A stretch of DNA of 64,000 bases, taken from positions 248,001-312,000 of the forward strand of contig NZ_BAABGY010000009.1 of NCBI RefSeq assembly GCF_039541815.1, in the 5' to 3' direction. The notes beneath the pieces are model-generated. The model saw only the letters and a list, made by a program, of their open reading frames with translations. It did not search any database and was not told the DNA's origin. The DNA comes from Flavisolibacter amylovorans (lineage in GTDB: Bacteria; Bacteroidota; Bacteroidia; Chitinophagales; Chitinophagaceae). The position numbers and the translations under genes were made by a program. This document shows, one piece after another, positions 8,058 to 15,234 of the stretch (position 1 is the stretch's first letter; the number at the start of each line of letters is the position of its first letter).

Positions 8058-9662
8058 TCAGGCCTTCGGGGCGGCGGCGAGCACATCAGCGCTCACACCC
8101 GAGGCATATTTTTCGAAGTTCTTCACGAACAGGCCTGCGAGGAACTTGGCTTTTGCGTCAAAAGCGTCCTTGTCGGTCCAGGTGTTGCGCGGGGTCAGCA
8201 CATCCGTGGGCACACCCGGCACCTCTTTGGGCACGGCCACGCCAAACACGGGATCGGCCACGGTTTCGACGTCGTCGAGCTTGCCTTCCAGAGCCGCGGT
8301 GATCATGGCACGGGTATGGCCGAGCTTCATACGGTGGCCTTCGCCGTAGGGACCACCGGTCCAGCCGGTGTTGATGAGCCAAACGTTCACCTCGTTCTCT
8401 TCCATCTTCTGGCCCAGCATCTCGGCGTATTTACCGGGGTGCAGCGGCAGGAAGGGTGCTCCGAAGCAGGCCGAGAAGGTCGGCTTGGGCTCGGTTACAC
8501 CGGCTTCCGTACCGGCTACCTTGGCCGTGTAGCCGGAGATGAACTGGTACATCGCCTGCTCCTTGGTGAGCCTGGAGATCGGGGGCAGCACGCCGTAGGC
8601 GTCGCAGGTGAGGAAGAAGATATTGCGCGGCAGGTTGCCCACGGAGGGGATCTGTGCGTTGGAGATGAAGTCGAGCGGGTAGGAGACGCGCGTGTTCTCG
8701 GTGATGGAGGCGTCGTCGAAGTTGATCTTGTTGGTGCCTTCGAAGAACTTGACGTTCTCCACGATGGCGCCGGGGCGGATGGCGTTGAAGATTTCGGGCT
8801 CCTTCTCCTCGGAGAGGTTGATGAGCTTGGCGTAGCAACCGCCTTCGAAGTTGAAGATGCCGTCCTTGGTCCAGCCGTGCTCGTCATCGCCGATGAGCTT
8901 GCGCTTCGGGTCGGCGGAGAGGGTCGTTTTACCGGTGCCGGAGAGGCCGAAGAACACCGCGGTGTCGCCGTCGGCGCCCATGTTGGCGGAGCAGTGCATG
9001 CTCAGCACGTTCTCTTCGTGGGGGAGGATGTAGTTGAGGATGGTGAAGATGCCTTTTTTCGTTTCACCCGTATAGCCGGTGCCGGCGATGAGGATCGTCT
9101 TGTGCTTGAAGGAAACGATGGCGCCGTTGTGCTGGCGGGTGCCGTCCGTGGCCGGGTCGAGGCGCAGGCCGGGGGCGGAGAGTACGTGCCACTCGGCTTC
9201 GAAGTCTTCGAGCGCCTCTTCTTCGGGGCGGAGGAACATGTTGTAGGCGAAGAGGTTGGTCCAGGGCTTCTCGGTCACCACGCGGATGTTGAGGCGGTAG
9301 CGCGGGTCGGCGCAGGCGTAGCAGTCGCGCACCCAGAGCTCCGGCTGCTCGTTGAGGTATTCGAGGATCTTGGTGTGAACAATGTGGAAATATTTCTCGT
9401 CGATGGGGATGTTAAAGTTGTTCCAGTGCACCGAGTCGGCCGTCGTTTCGTCCTTCACCGTGAATTTATCCTGCGGGGAGCGGCCGGTGAACTCACCGGT
9501 GTTGATGGCCAGGGCACCCGTGTCGGTCAGCACGCCTTCGCCGATGCGGAGCGTGTCCTGCACCAGTTCTTCGGGCGTTGATTGGTAATGAATGCTTTCC
9601 GTTCGCGATAGGCCAAGGTTCACCAGCTTCCCGGTGGGAATTGAAATTGTTGGTACTGACAT
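8058..9662 (-). CDS. pckA: phosphoenolpyruvate carboxykinase (ATP)
   Basis: A 534-residue cytoplasmic enzyme converting oxaloacetate and ATP to phosphoenolpyruvate, CO2 and ADP, the entry step of gluconeogenesis. The kinase P-loop is GLSGTGKTT (239-247), followed by DPKRKLIGDDEHGW with the metal-binding Asp residues. The N-terminal region has GEFTGRSPQDKF, typical of the ATP-dependent family. The ATG at 9660-9662 is preferred to a TTG three codons upstream. The gene is divergent from pepP. Confidence 0.97.
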   Translation of the reverse strand: MSVPTISIPTGKLVNLGLSRTESIHYQSTPEELVQDTLRIGEGVLTDTGALAINTGEFTGRSPQDKFTVKDETTADSVHWNNFNIPIDEKYFHIVHTKILEYLNEQPELWVRDCYACADPRYRLNIRVVTEKPWTNLFAYNMFLRPEEEALEDFEAEWHVLSAPGLRLDPATDGTRQHNGAIVSFKHKTILIAGTGYTGETKKGIFTILNYILPHEENVLSMHCSANMGADGDTAVFFGLSGTGKTTLSADPKRKLIGDDEHGWTKDGIFNFEGGCYAKLINLSEEKEPEIFNAIRPGAIVENVKFFEGTNKINFDDASITENTRVSYPLDFISNAQIPSVGNLPRNIFFLTCDAYGVLPPISRLTKEQAMYQFISGYTAKVAGTEAGVTEPKPTFSACFGAPFLPLHPGKYAEMLGQKMEENEVNVWLINTGWTGGPYGEGHRMKLGHTRAMITAALEGKLDDVETVADPVFGVAVPKEVPGVPTDVLTPRNTWTDKDAFDAKAKFLAGLFVKNFEKYASGVSADVLAAAPKA

Positions 9663-10067
9663 AAGAAGCAATCGTTTATTTAGGCGACAAAGGTAAACCG
9701 TTGTGCCATTACCGAAGCGCGGCCGTGTGAATGGTACACATTAAATCTTTTTGAGGGTCAAGAGGTTGAAAGCGGCTGTGGGCTTACGGTAGAGCTTGTT
9801 GGAGCGGTGAGCAAGTGAGCGGGTGAGCCGTGAACGGCGGTGCGGCTACTGCTGCGCCGTCATTGCGGGGAACGAAGCAATCTCCTTGGTGACACGGAGT
9901 GAACGCGAAACAAAGCAGTCTGGTCAATCTCGCCGACAGTGCAGGAGATTGCTTCGCTGCGCTAGCATTGACAAGCTGGCTACATGACCTCCTCACCCGT
10001 TCACCCGCTCACTTGCTCACCCGCTCACTTGCTCACCCGCTCACGATTCCTCCTTACATTGCCCCTC
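9663..10067. repeat. gene-free gap with nested inverted repeats
   Basis: A 405-bp gap between divergent pckA and pepP. The outer pair is the 8-nt GTGAGCGG family: left 9801-9838, right 9991-10045 (about seven inverted units), ending 22 bp before the pepP ATG. The inner pair is a copy of the widespread bacterial palindrome CGTCATTGCGGGGAACGAAG at 9858-9885 with its inverted half at 9944-9972. Confidence 0.85.
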
Positions 10068-11357
10068 ATGAAACACTTGCCCCTCAACCCCGAGCTGTTC
10101 ATCAGCAACCGGACGCGCTTCGTGGAACGGATGAAGCCCAACTCGATCGCCATCTTCGTGTCCAACGACGAGGTGCAGAGCAATGGCGACGCCCTTCATT
10201 CCTTCCGGCAAAACTCCGACCTCTACTGGCTCTGCGGCATCGCGCAGGAAGACACGATGGTGATCCTCTTCCCCGACAACCCCGATCCGAAGTACCGCGA
10301 GGTGCTCGTGCTGGTGCGGCCTACGGAGCTGAAGGAGAAGTGGGAGGGCAAGCGCCTCCGCCGCCACGAGGCCACGGCCCTTTCCGGTATTTCTACGATC
10401 GTATGGCTGGATACCCTTGAAGGACTGCTGCAAGCCTGGATCCACCTGGCCGATAACATTTACCTCGACACCAACGAGAACGACCGCCGCGGCGGCCATG
10501 CCGACACGCGCGACTACCGCTATGCCCGCGAGCTGCAGGGGCGCTACCCGCTGCACCGCTACGAGCGCGCCGCGAAGATCATGCGGGAGTTGCGTGCGAT
10601 CAAAACGCCATACGAGATCGAGGTGACGAAAGAAGCCATCGCCATCACCGCGAAGACCTTCGACCGCGTGTGCAAGTTTGTACGTCCCGGTGTGATGGAA
10701 TACGAGGTGGAAGCGGAGGTGGTGCACAGCTTCCTGTCGCAGCGCGCCACCGGCGAGGCCTACGGGTCCATCATCGCCTCCGGCGACCGGGCCCGCACCC
10801 TGCACTACGTGAGCAACAACGGAGAGTGCAAGGACGGCGAGCTGTTGCTGATGGACTTCGGCGCTTCCTACGGCGGCTACAATGCCGACCTCTCCCGTAC
10901 GATCCCGGTCAACGGCAAGTTCACCGCGCGTCAGACCGAGGTGTACAATGCCTGCCTGCACCTGCACAACTACGCAAAGAGCATCCTGAAGCCGGGGATC
11001 TCGATCCTGGAGTACACCGACAAAGTAGGGGAGGAAGCGACCCGGCAATTCATAAAGATCGGGCTGCTGAAGGAGGAAGAGGTGAAGAACGAGGACCCCG
11101 AGGCCCGCGCCTACCGCAAGTACCTCTACCACGGCATCTCGCACCACCTCGGCCTCGACGTGCACGACCTCGGTACCCGCCACGAGCCGATCCGGGAAGG
11201 CATGCTCTTCACGATAGAGCCGGGCATCTACATCGAGGAGGAAGGTATGGGCATCCGTATCGAGAACAATTTCTGGATCACTGCGGACGGCAACATCGAC
11301 CTGTTCGAAGGCATCCCGATCACGGTGGAGGAGATCGAAGCCGCGATGAGGAAATAA
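10068..11357 (+). CDS. pepP: Xaa-Pro aminopeptidase (M24B, aminopeptidase P)
   Basis: A 429-residue metallopeptidase removing N-terminal residues before proline. An N-terminal creatinase-like domain (about 1-170) precedes the pita-bread M24 fold. The five metal ligands are visible in MDFGA, NADLSRT, HHLGLDVHD, FTIEPGIY and RIENNF. The start is the ATG at 10068; the open frame upstream is only translated tandem array (Ser/Pro/Leu-rich). The stop codon runs straight into an AGGGTTTT-type array. Confidence 0.93.
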   Translation: MKHLPLNPELFISNRTRFVERMKPNSIAIFVSNDEVQSNGDALHSFRQNSDLYWLCGIAQEDTMVILFPDNPDPKYREVLVLVRPTELKEKWEGKRLRRHEATALSGISTIVWLDTLEGLLQAWIHLADNIYLDTNENDRRGGHADTRDYRYARELQGRYPLHRYERAAKIMRELRAIKTPYEIEVTKEAIAITAKTFDRVCKFVRPGVMEYEVEAEVVHSFLSQRATGEAYGSIIASGDRARTLHYVSNNGECKDGELLLMDFGASYGGYNADLSRTIPVNGKFTARQTEVYNACLHLHNYAKSILKPGISILEYTDKVGEEATRQFIKIGLLKEEEVKNEDPEARAYRKYLYHGISHHLGLDVHDLGTRHEPIREGMLFTIEPGIYIEEEGMGIRIENNFWITADGNIDLFEGIPITVEEIEAAMRK

Positions 11358-11478
11358 GGTTTTTAGGGTTTTAGGGTACTTAGGGTTACGCAAGCTACGC
11401 CGGCTTACTAAACCTTAAGAACCCTCAGAACCTTTAGAACCCTAAGAACTATCAGAACCTTCAGAACCCTCAGAACCC
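11355..11478. repeat. paired 9-nt tandem array, GGGTTCTTA family
   Basis: The left array, 11355-11389, starts at the pepP stop codon. The right array, 11411-11478, has seven and a half regular 9-nt units (AACCCTAAG type). Only about 20 bp separate them, so a transcript would fold into one long hairpin. Confidence 0.9.
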
Positions 11479-11485
11479 GCTATCC

Positions 11486-11493
11486 TATATTTG
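11486..11493 (+). promoter_or_regulatory. -7 promoter box TATATTTG
   Basis: An exact match to TAnnTTTG, 23 nt before the pssA ATG and directly after the array. The -33 position falls inside the array and shows no TTG. Confidence 0.45.
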
Positions 11494-11516
11494 CCCGTAC
11501 TAACCCAAACGTTTTC

Positions 11517-12329
11517 ATGAAGCAGATCCCGAATTTCTTCACCTTGCTCAACCTGCTGTGCGGCTGCATCGCCATTGTGCTGACGCTCCAGACCGGCGAA
11601 ACCATCGCCACGATGGACAACGAAGGCCTCGTGCGGGCGATGCTCCCGGAGCGGATGACCTGGGCGGCGCTCTTCCTCTTTGCAGCCGCCGTGGTCGACT
11701 TTCTCGACGGCTTCCTCGCACGCCTGCTGAAGGCCTCCTCCGCAATGGGGGAGCAGCTCGACTCGCTGAGCGACATGGTGAGCTTCGGGGCCGCGCCGGG
11801 GATGATCCTCTGGCAATTCCTGCGCATGAGTTTCGCGCGCGAAGAGGGCGGGCTCGATACGACGATGTGGGCGCTGCTGCCGGCCTTTCTCTTCACCGGC
11901 GCCGTAGCCTGGCGCCTCGCCAAGTTCAACATCTCCACCACGCAGAAATACAGCTTCGAAGGCGTGCCCTCGCCGGCCGGCGGCCTTATGGTGGCCTCGC
12001 TGCCGCTGGTGTATTGGTACGGCGAAGAATGGGTGCGCGACCTCCTGCTGAACCGCTGGCTCCTGTACGGGCTCATCATCGCGCTCGCTTACCTCATGAC
12101 CTCGCGCCATACCTTCATGGCCATGAAGTTCCGCGACTTCTCCTTCCGCAACAACCTGCTCAAATACGTGTTGCTGGCGCTCTCCCTGGTGGCCATCGTG
12201 TGGCTCAACTGGACGGCGGTACCGGTGATCTTCCTGCTCTACATCGTGCTGTCGTTTTTCTCGAAAGAGGATGACCACATCATCGTCGGCGACCGCCCCG
12301 AGCGCGAGGAGCCGGATATTACCGTTTGA
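11517..12329 (+). CDS. pssA: CDP-diacylglycerol-serine O-phosphatidyltransferase
   Basis: A 270-residue integral membrane enzyme making phosphatidylserine from CDP-diacylglycerol and serine, the route to phosphatidylethanolamine. The CDP-alcohol phosphatidyltransferase signature DG-x2-AR-x8-G-x3-D-x3-D is complete in DGFLARLLKASSAMGEQLD plus D86 (D64 to D86). About seven to eight hydrophobic segments are visible and the charged C-terminus is cytoplasmic. The stop codon is followed after one base by an AATAAACC-type array. Confidence 0.93.
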   Translation: MKQIPNFFTLLNLLCGCIAIVLTLQTGETIATMDNEGLVRAMLPERMTWAALFLFAAAVVDFLDGFLARLLKASSAMGEQLDSLSDMVSFGAAPGMILWQFLRMSFAREEGGLDTTMWALLPAFLFTGAVAWRLAKFNISTTQKYSFEGVPSPAGGLMVASLPLVYWYGEEWVRDLLLNRWLLYGLIIALAYLMTSRHTFMAMKFRDFSFRNNLLKYVLLALSLVAIVWLNWTAVPVIFLLYIVLSFFSKEDDHIIVGDRPEREEPDITV

Positions 12330-12330
12330 T

Positions 12331-13095
12331 CGTTTATTCGTTTACTGGTTTATTCGTTTATTGGAACGAACGAGTGCCGGCTCTGCTGATTCCGGGTAAA
12401 GAATTTATTTATGGAAGCTTCCGATCCTTTGGCGCGCTTGCAGCATTGGTACCTCCTCAACTGCGATGGAGCTTGGGAACATGATTACGGGATCCACCTC
12501 GAAACGCTCGATAACCCCGGATGGTCGCTGCGTATCGATCTTGAAGGCACCGCGCTGCAGCACCTTGAGTATGCGTCTGAACGACAGCACCCCGAGCGGG
12601 CGCACGATTGGTGCTTTCTGCAGGTCGGGCACCGGCAATTGCGGATTGATTGCGGTCCTTTGAATCTTGGCGAAGGCATCCGGATCTTTCTTGAGGAGGT
12701 ATTGCCGAAGCATGCTGACCCCACGTTTCTATACGAGGTGCAGGTGCCTGTGCGTGGGCTCGCCGCCGAGCGCTTTGTAACCGCGCAGGGCCGACTCATT
12801 GACGAGGCTACCATTGAGCTCGTAAACGTACCCCTGCCGTCGGAGCGTGAGTTGTCGGTTTGGTCGGAGTTCGTCGGGCTCGAGCCGGGCGGCAGGCCGG
12901 GGGATGTGCTGCCGCTGTTCGAAGCCGGCCAACAGGTCACCCTCCAACTCGAGGGCGAAGGCTCCGATGTTGCCCTCGTAGCCCGCGGCTTGTCCGATCA
13001 GGGCTGGCATTGATCAAATTTCCGCCTCGGAAGGAGGAACGTTCCGCTTTCAGGTTTCTTACTAATAAACGGATCGACCAATAAACCAGTAAACC
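12331..13095. repeat. inverted AATAAACC-family arrays enclosing the Imm53-like gene
   Basis: The left array, 12331-12364, has inverted units CGTTTATT. The right array, 13062-13095, has AATAAACC-type units. The only gene between them is the 200-codon Imm53-like gene. At most other loci the paired arms enclose non-coding DNA. Confidence 0.85.
12411..13013 (+). CDS. Imm53-family immunity-like protein with extra C-terminal domain
   Basis: A 200-residue cytoplasmic protein. Residues about 5-100 match the Imm53 immunity family: RLQHWY then WEHDYGIHLETLDNPGWSL (22-40) and RIDLEGT (41-47). Imm53 proteins are predicted to neutralise polymorphic toxins delivered by neighbouring cells. Residues about 105-200 form a second, beta-rich region that I do not recognise. 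No toxin gene is adjacent, so it may be an orphan immunity gene. It lies between inverted tandem arrays, which sets it apart from the housekeeping genes on both sides. The immunity role is family inference. Confidence 0.75.
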   Translation: MEASDPLARLQHWYLLNCDGAWEHDYGIHLETLDNPGWSLRIDLEGTALQHLEYASERQHPERAHDWCFLQVGHRQLRIDCGPLNLGEGIRIFLEEVLPKHADPTFLYEVQVPVRGLAAERFVTAQGRLIDEATIELVNVPLPSERELSVWSEFVGLEPGGRPGDVLPLFEAGQQVTLQLEGEGSDVALVARGLSDQGWH

Positions 13096-13135
13096 TTTCC
13101 CCCGTATTTTGCAGCCCGAATCAACCATCCCCGCC

Positions 13136-13375
13136 ATGACCTATACCATTTCCGTAAACGTGATGCCCCTGAAAGACCTCCTCGACCCGCAGGGAAAGGC
13201 CGTGCTCAACGGGCTGGGCAACCTGGGCCTCAAGGGCGTTTCCGACGTCCGCATCGGTAAGCGCATCACCCTGCAGATCGACGCCGAGTCTGAGGAGGCC
13301 GCCCGCGCCCTCGCCGAGGAAGCCGCCAAAAAGCTCCTCGCCAACCCGGTGATGGAATACTTTGAAATTGGGTAA
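13136..13375 (+). CDS. purS: phosphoribosylformylglycinamidine synthase subunit PurS
   Basis: A 79-residue subunit of the three-part FGAM synthase (PurS-PurQ-PurL) of purine synthesis. It shows the PurS pattern V.VMPLKDLLDPQGKAV with GLKGVSDVRIGKRI and AEEAAKKLLANPVMEYF. The start is the ATG at 13136, chosen by family length. purQ and purL are not adjacent. The stop codon TAA is part of a GTAATGGG array. Confidence 0.93.
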   Translation: MTYTISVNVMPLKDLLDPQGKAVLNGLGNLGLKGVSDVRIGKRITLQIDAESEEAARALAEEAAKKLLANPVMEYFEIG

Positions 13376-13523
13376 TGGGGTAATGGGATAATGGGGTAAT
13401 CAGGCTGTGGTTGATCAGTTGCGGCCTGCCTGATAAAAAAGTTTCCCGGTAGGCGGCAATCCTCCGAAACAAGCCCCTTCTTTGCGATTCTCCCATTCCC
13501 CCATCACCCCATTCCCCCATTCG
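13370..13523. repeat. paired 8-nt tandem array, GTAATGGG family
   Basis: The left array, 13370-13400, includes the purS stop codon. The right array, 13486-13523, has inverted units (CCCATTCC and similar) and ends four bases before the rsmI ATG. Confidence 0.9.
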
Positions 13524-13526
13524 ATT

Positions 13527-14192
13527 ATGCTCTATCTCGTTCCCACCCCCGTCGGCAACCTGAAGGACATCACCCTGCGCGCGCTCGAGGTGCTCCAGGA
13601 GGTGGACCTTATTCTCGCCGAGGATACGCGCACGTCGGGTAAGCTGCTGCAGCACTACAACATCCAGAAGCCCGTCACGCCTTACCATCAGCACAACGAG
13701 CACAAGGTGCTTCGCCACCTCGTAGACCAGCTGCTCACCGGCCGCAAGATGGCCATCATCACCGACGCGGGCACACCCGGCATCTCCGATCCCGCCTTCC
13801 TCCTCGTGCGCGAATGCGTCCGTAACGACATCCGCGTGGAATGCCTGCCCGGCGCCACCGCCTTCGTACCCGCCCTCGTCAACAGCGGGCTGCCCACGCA
13901 ACGCTTTGCCTTCGAAGGCTTCCTGCCGCTCAAGAAAGGCCGCCACACCCTGCTTACGCAGCTCTCCGAAGACGAGCGCACCCTCATCTTCTACGAATCG
14001 CCGGTGCGCCTCGTAAAGACGCTGGCCGACTTCATCCAGTACTTCGGTGCCGACCGTCCGTGCTCGGTAAGCCGTGAGCTCACCAAGCTGTTCGAAGAGA
14101 ACGCGCGGGGCACCTTGCAGGAAGTGCACGACCATTTTCAGCAGAAGGGCGTGAAAGGAGAAATCGTTATTATTGTAGCCGGAAAGCCGTAA
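13527..14192 (+). CDS. rsmI: 16S rRNA (cytidine1402-2'-O)-methyltransferase
   Basis: A 221-residue SAM-dependent enzyme of the tetrapyrrole methylase fold that methylates C1402 of 16S rRNA. Signature blocks: LVPTPVGNLKDITLRA at the N-terminus, AEDTRTSGKLL, and the glycine-rich TDAGTPGISDPAF. The length is close to the shorter members of the family. The start is the ATG at 13527; upstream frame is array sequence. The right arm of the array lies immediately upstream, so folding with the left arm would cover the start. Confidence 0.95.
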   Translation: MLYLVPTPVGNLKDITLRALEVLQEVDLILAEDTRTSGKLLQHYNIQKPVTPYHQHNEHKVLRHLVDQLLTGRKMAIITDAGTPGISDPAFLLVRECVRNDIRVECLPGATAFVPALVNSGLPTQRFAFEGFLPLKKGRHTLLTQLSEDERTLIFYESPVRLVKTLADFIQYFGADRPCSVSRELTKLFEENARGTLQEVHDHFQQKGVKGEIVIIVAGKP

Positions 14193-14225
14193 TTTCCAAT
14201 TGCTTATAAAAACCAAAAACTGATT

Positions 14226-14675
14226 ATGTTTCGCCACCTCCTCCTCGCCGCCGGCCTTCTCGTTGCCGGCAGCGCCTCCGCCCAGCTCGGCAAGATCCCG
14301 GTAGCTGTTACGGCTGCTTTTACCAAGCAATACACGAACGCCGCGCAGGTCTCTTATGAAGACAACCTGAAGGATTATCGCGTGTCGTTCCGCGTCGATA
14401 CCAGTGATTACGTGGCCCACTATTCCAGCAAGGGCGAATGGCGCGGCACGGAAAAGACGATCCCCTTTGCCGACCTCTCCAACGACGTTAAGGACGGCTT
14501 CCTGAAAAGCAAGTTCTCCGACTGGCAGGTGGTGAGCGTGCTGCACCTGTTCCTCCCCGACAGCCAGGGCGGCGGCGAGCAGTTCCGCGTGAAGGTGAAG
14601 CAGGGTGAATTCAAGAAGCGCTACCTGTTTTTCAACCGCGCCGGCAAGCTGGTGCGCGATAAGATGACGCTGTAG
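14226..14675 (+). CDS. exported PepSY-like protein
   Basis: A 149-residue protein with signal peptide MFRHLLLAAGLLVAGSASAQ. The mature part fits the PepSY-like (DUF2874-type) fold: IPVAVTAAFTKQYTNAAQVS, YRVSFRVDTSDYVAHYSSKG, and a C-terminal repeat of the same beta pattern (FRVKVKQGEFKKRYLFFN). These periplasmic proteins are frequent in Bacteroidota and of unknown function. It lies 33 bp after rsmI on the same strand and could share its transcript. Confidence 0.8.
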   Translation: MFRHLLLAAGLLVAGSASAQLGKIPVAVTAAFTKQYTNAAQVSYEDNLKDYRVSFRVDTSDYVAHYSSKGEWRGTEKTIPFADLSNDVKDGFLKSKFSDWQVVSVLHLFLPDSQGGGEQFRVKVKQGEFKKRYLFFNRAGKLVRDKMTL

Positions 14676-15234
14676 CGGCCCCGGCCCCCTGTCCCCCGGT
14701 AGGGGAACTTAGGTCGAACTACACCTCTTATTAAAACCTTTTCTCAAAGCTGTTTTATACGAAAGCCCCGACGGAGTCGGGGCTTTCTACTTTAAGAGGG
14801 TAGAGGGGTGGAGGGAAGAGGAGGAACAAATGAGTAGATGAATATATGAGCAAATGAACAAATGAGGGGCTGACGCCGGCTACAGTTCTACCTCATGTAA
14901 TCATTTGCTCACTTAATCAAGTACTCCCACATCGTCCATACCTGCTTTAACTAAAGCTTACCACCTGTACAGAAAGCGGCGATCCGGGTAGTATAAAACG
15001 GAGGCTCAAATTCCATGGTCTGTTGGTGCTCCCTACGATCCGACTTATTGGGGCGTTGACCTGAAACCGGCTGTAAAATCCGGACACGGCAGAGCTGAAG
15101 GCGTCCCTAGTGCGCCATTTATCAAAAAAACGTTTAAAAAGCGCTTAGAATCGGGCCGATGCGCATCCTTTTGCCGGCCGGGGGCGGTCTTTTGTGTAAC
15201 TTGTCCGCCTTCTAAAAAACGCATCCGAACACTG
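14676..15234. repeat. gene-free gap: GC-rich repeat, conserved hairpin, paired 8-nt array
   Basis: A 559-bp gap. The GC-rich repeat CCCCCTGTCCCCCGGTAGGG lies at 14686-14710 and the second copy of the conserved hairpin element at 14737-14789. A paired TGAGCAAA-family array follows: left 14823-14867, right 14891-14922. The last 300 bp before the M1 peptidase hold no feature I can name beyond a presumed promoter. Confidence 0.8.
14737..14789 (+). terminator. conserved hairpin element, copy 2
   Basis: CTTTTCTCAAAG, then a 12-bp stem GAAAGCCCCGAC / GTCGGGGCTTTC. Nearly identical, in opposite orientation, to 6887-6938. Probably ends the rsmI/PepSY transcript. Confidence 0.7.
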
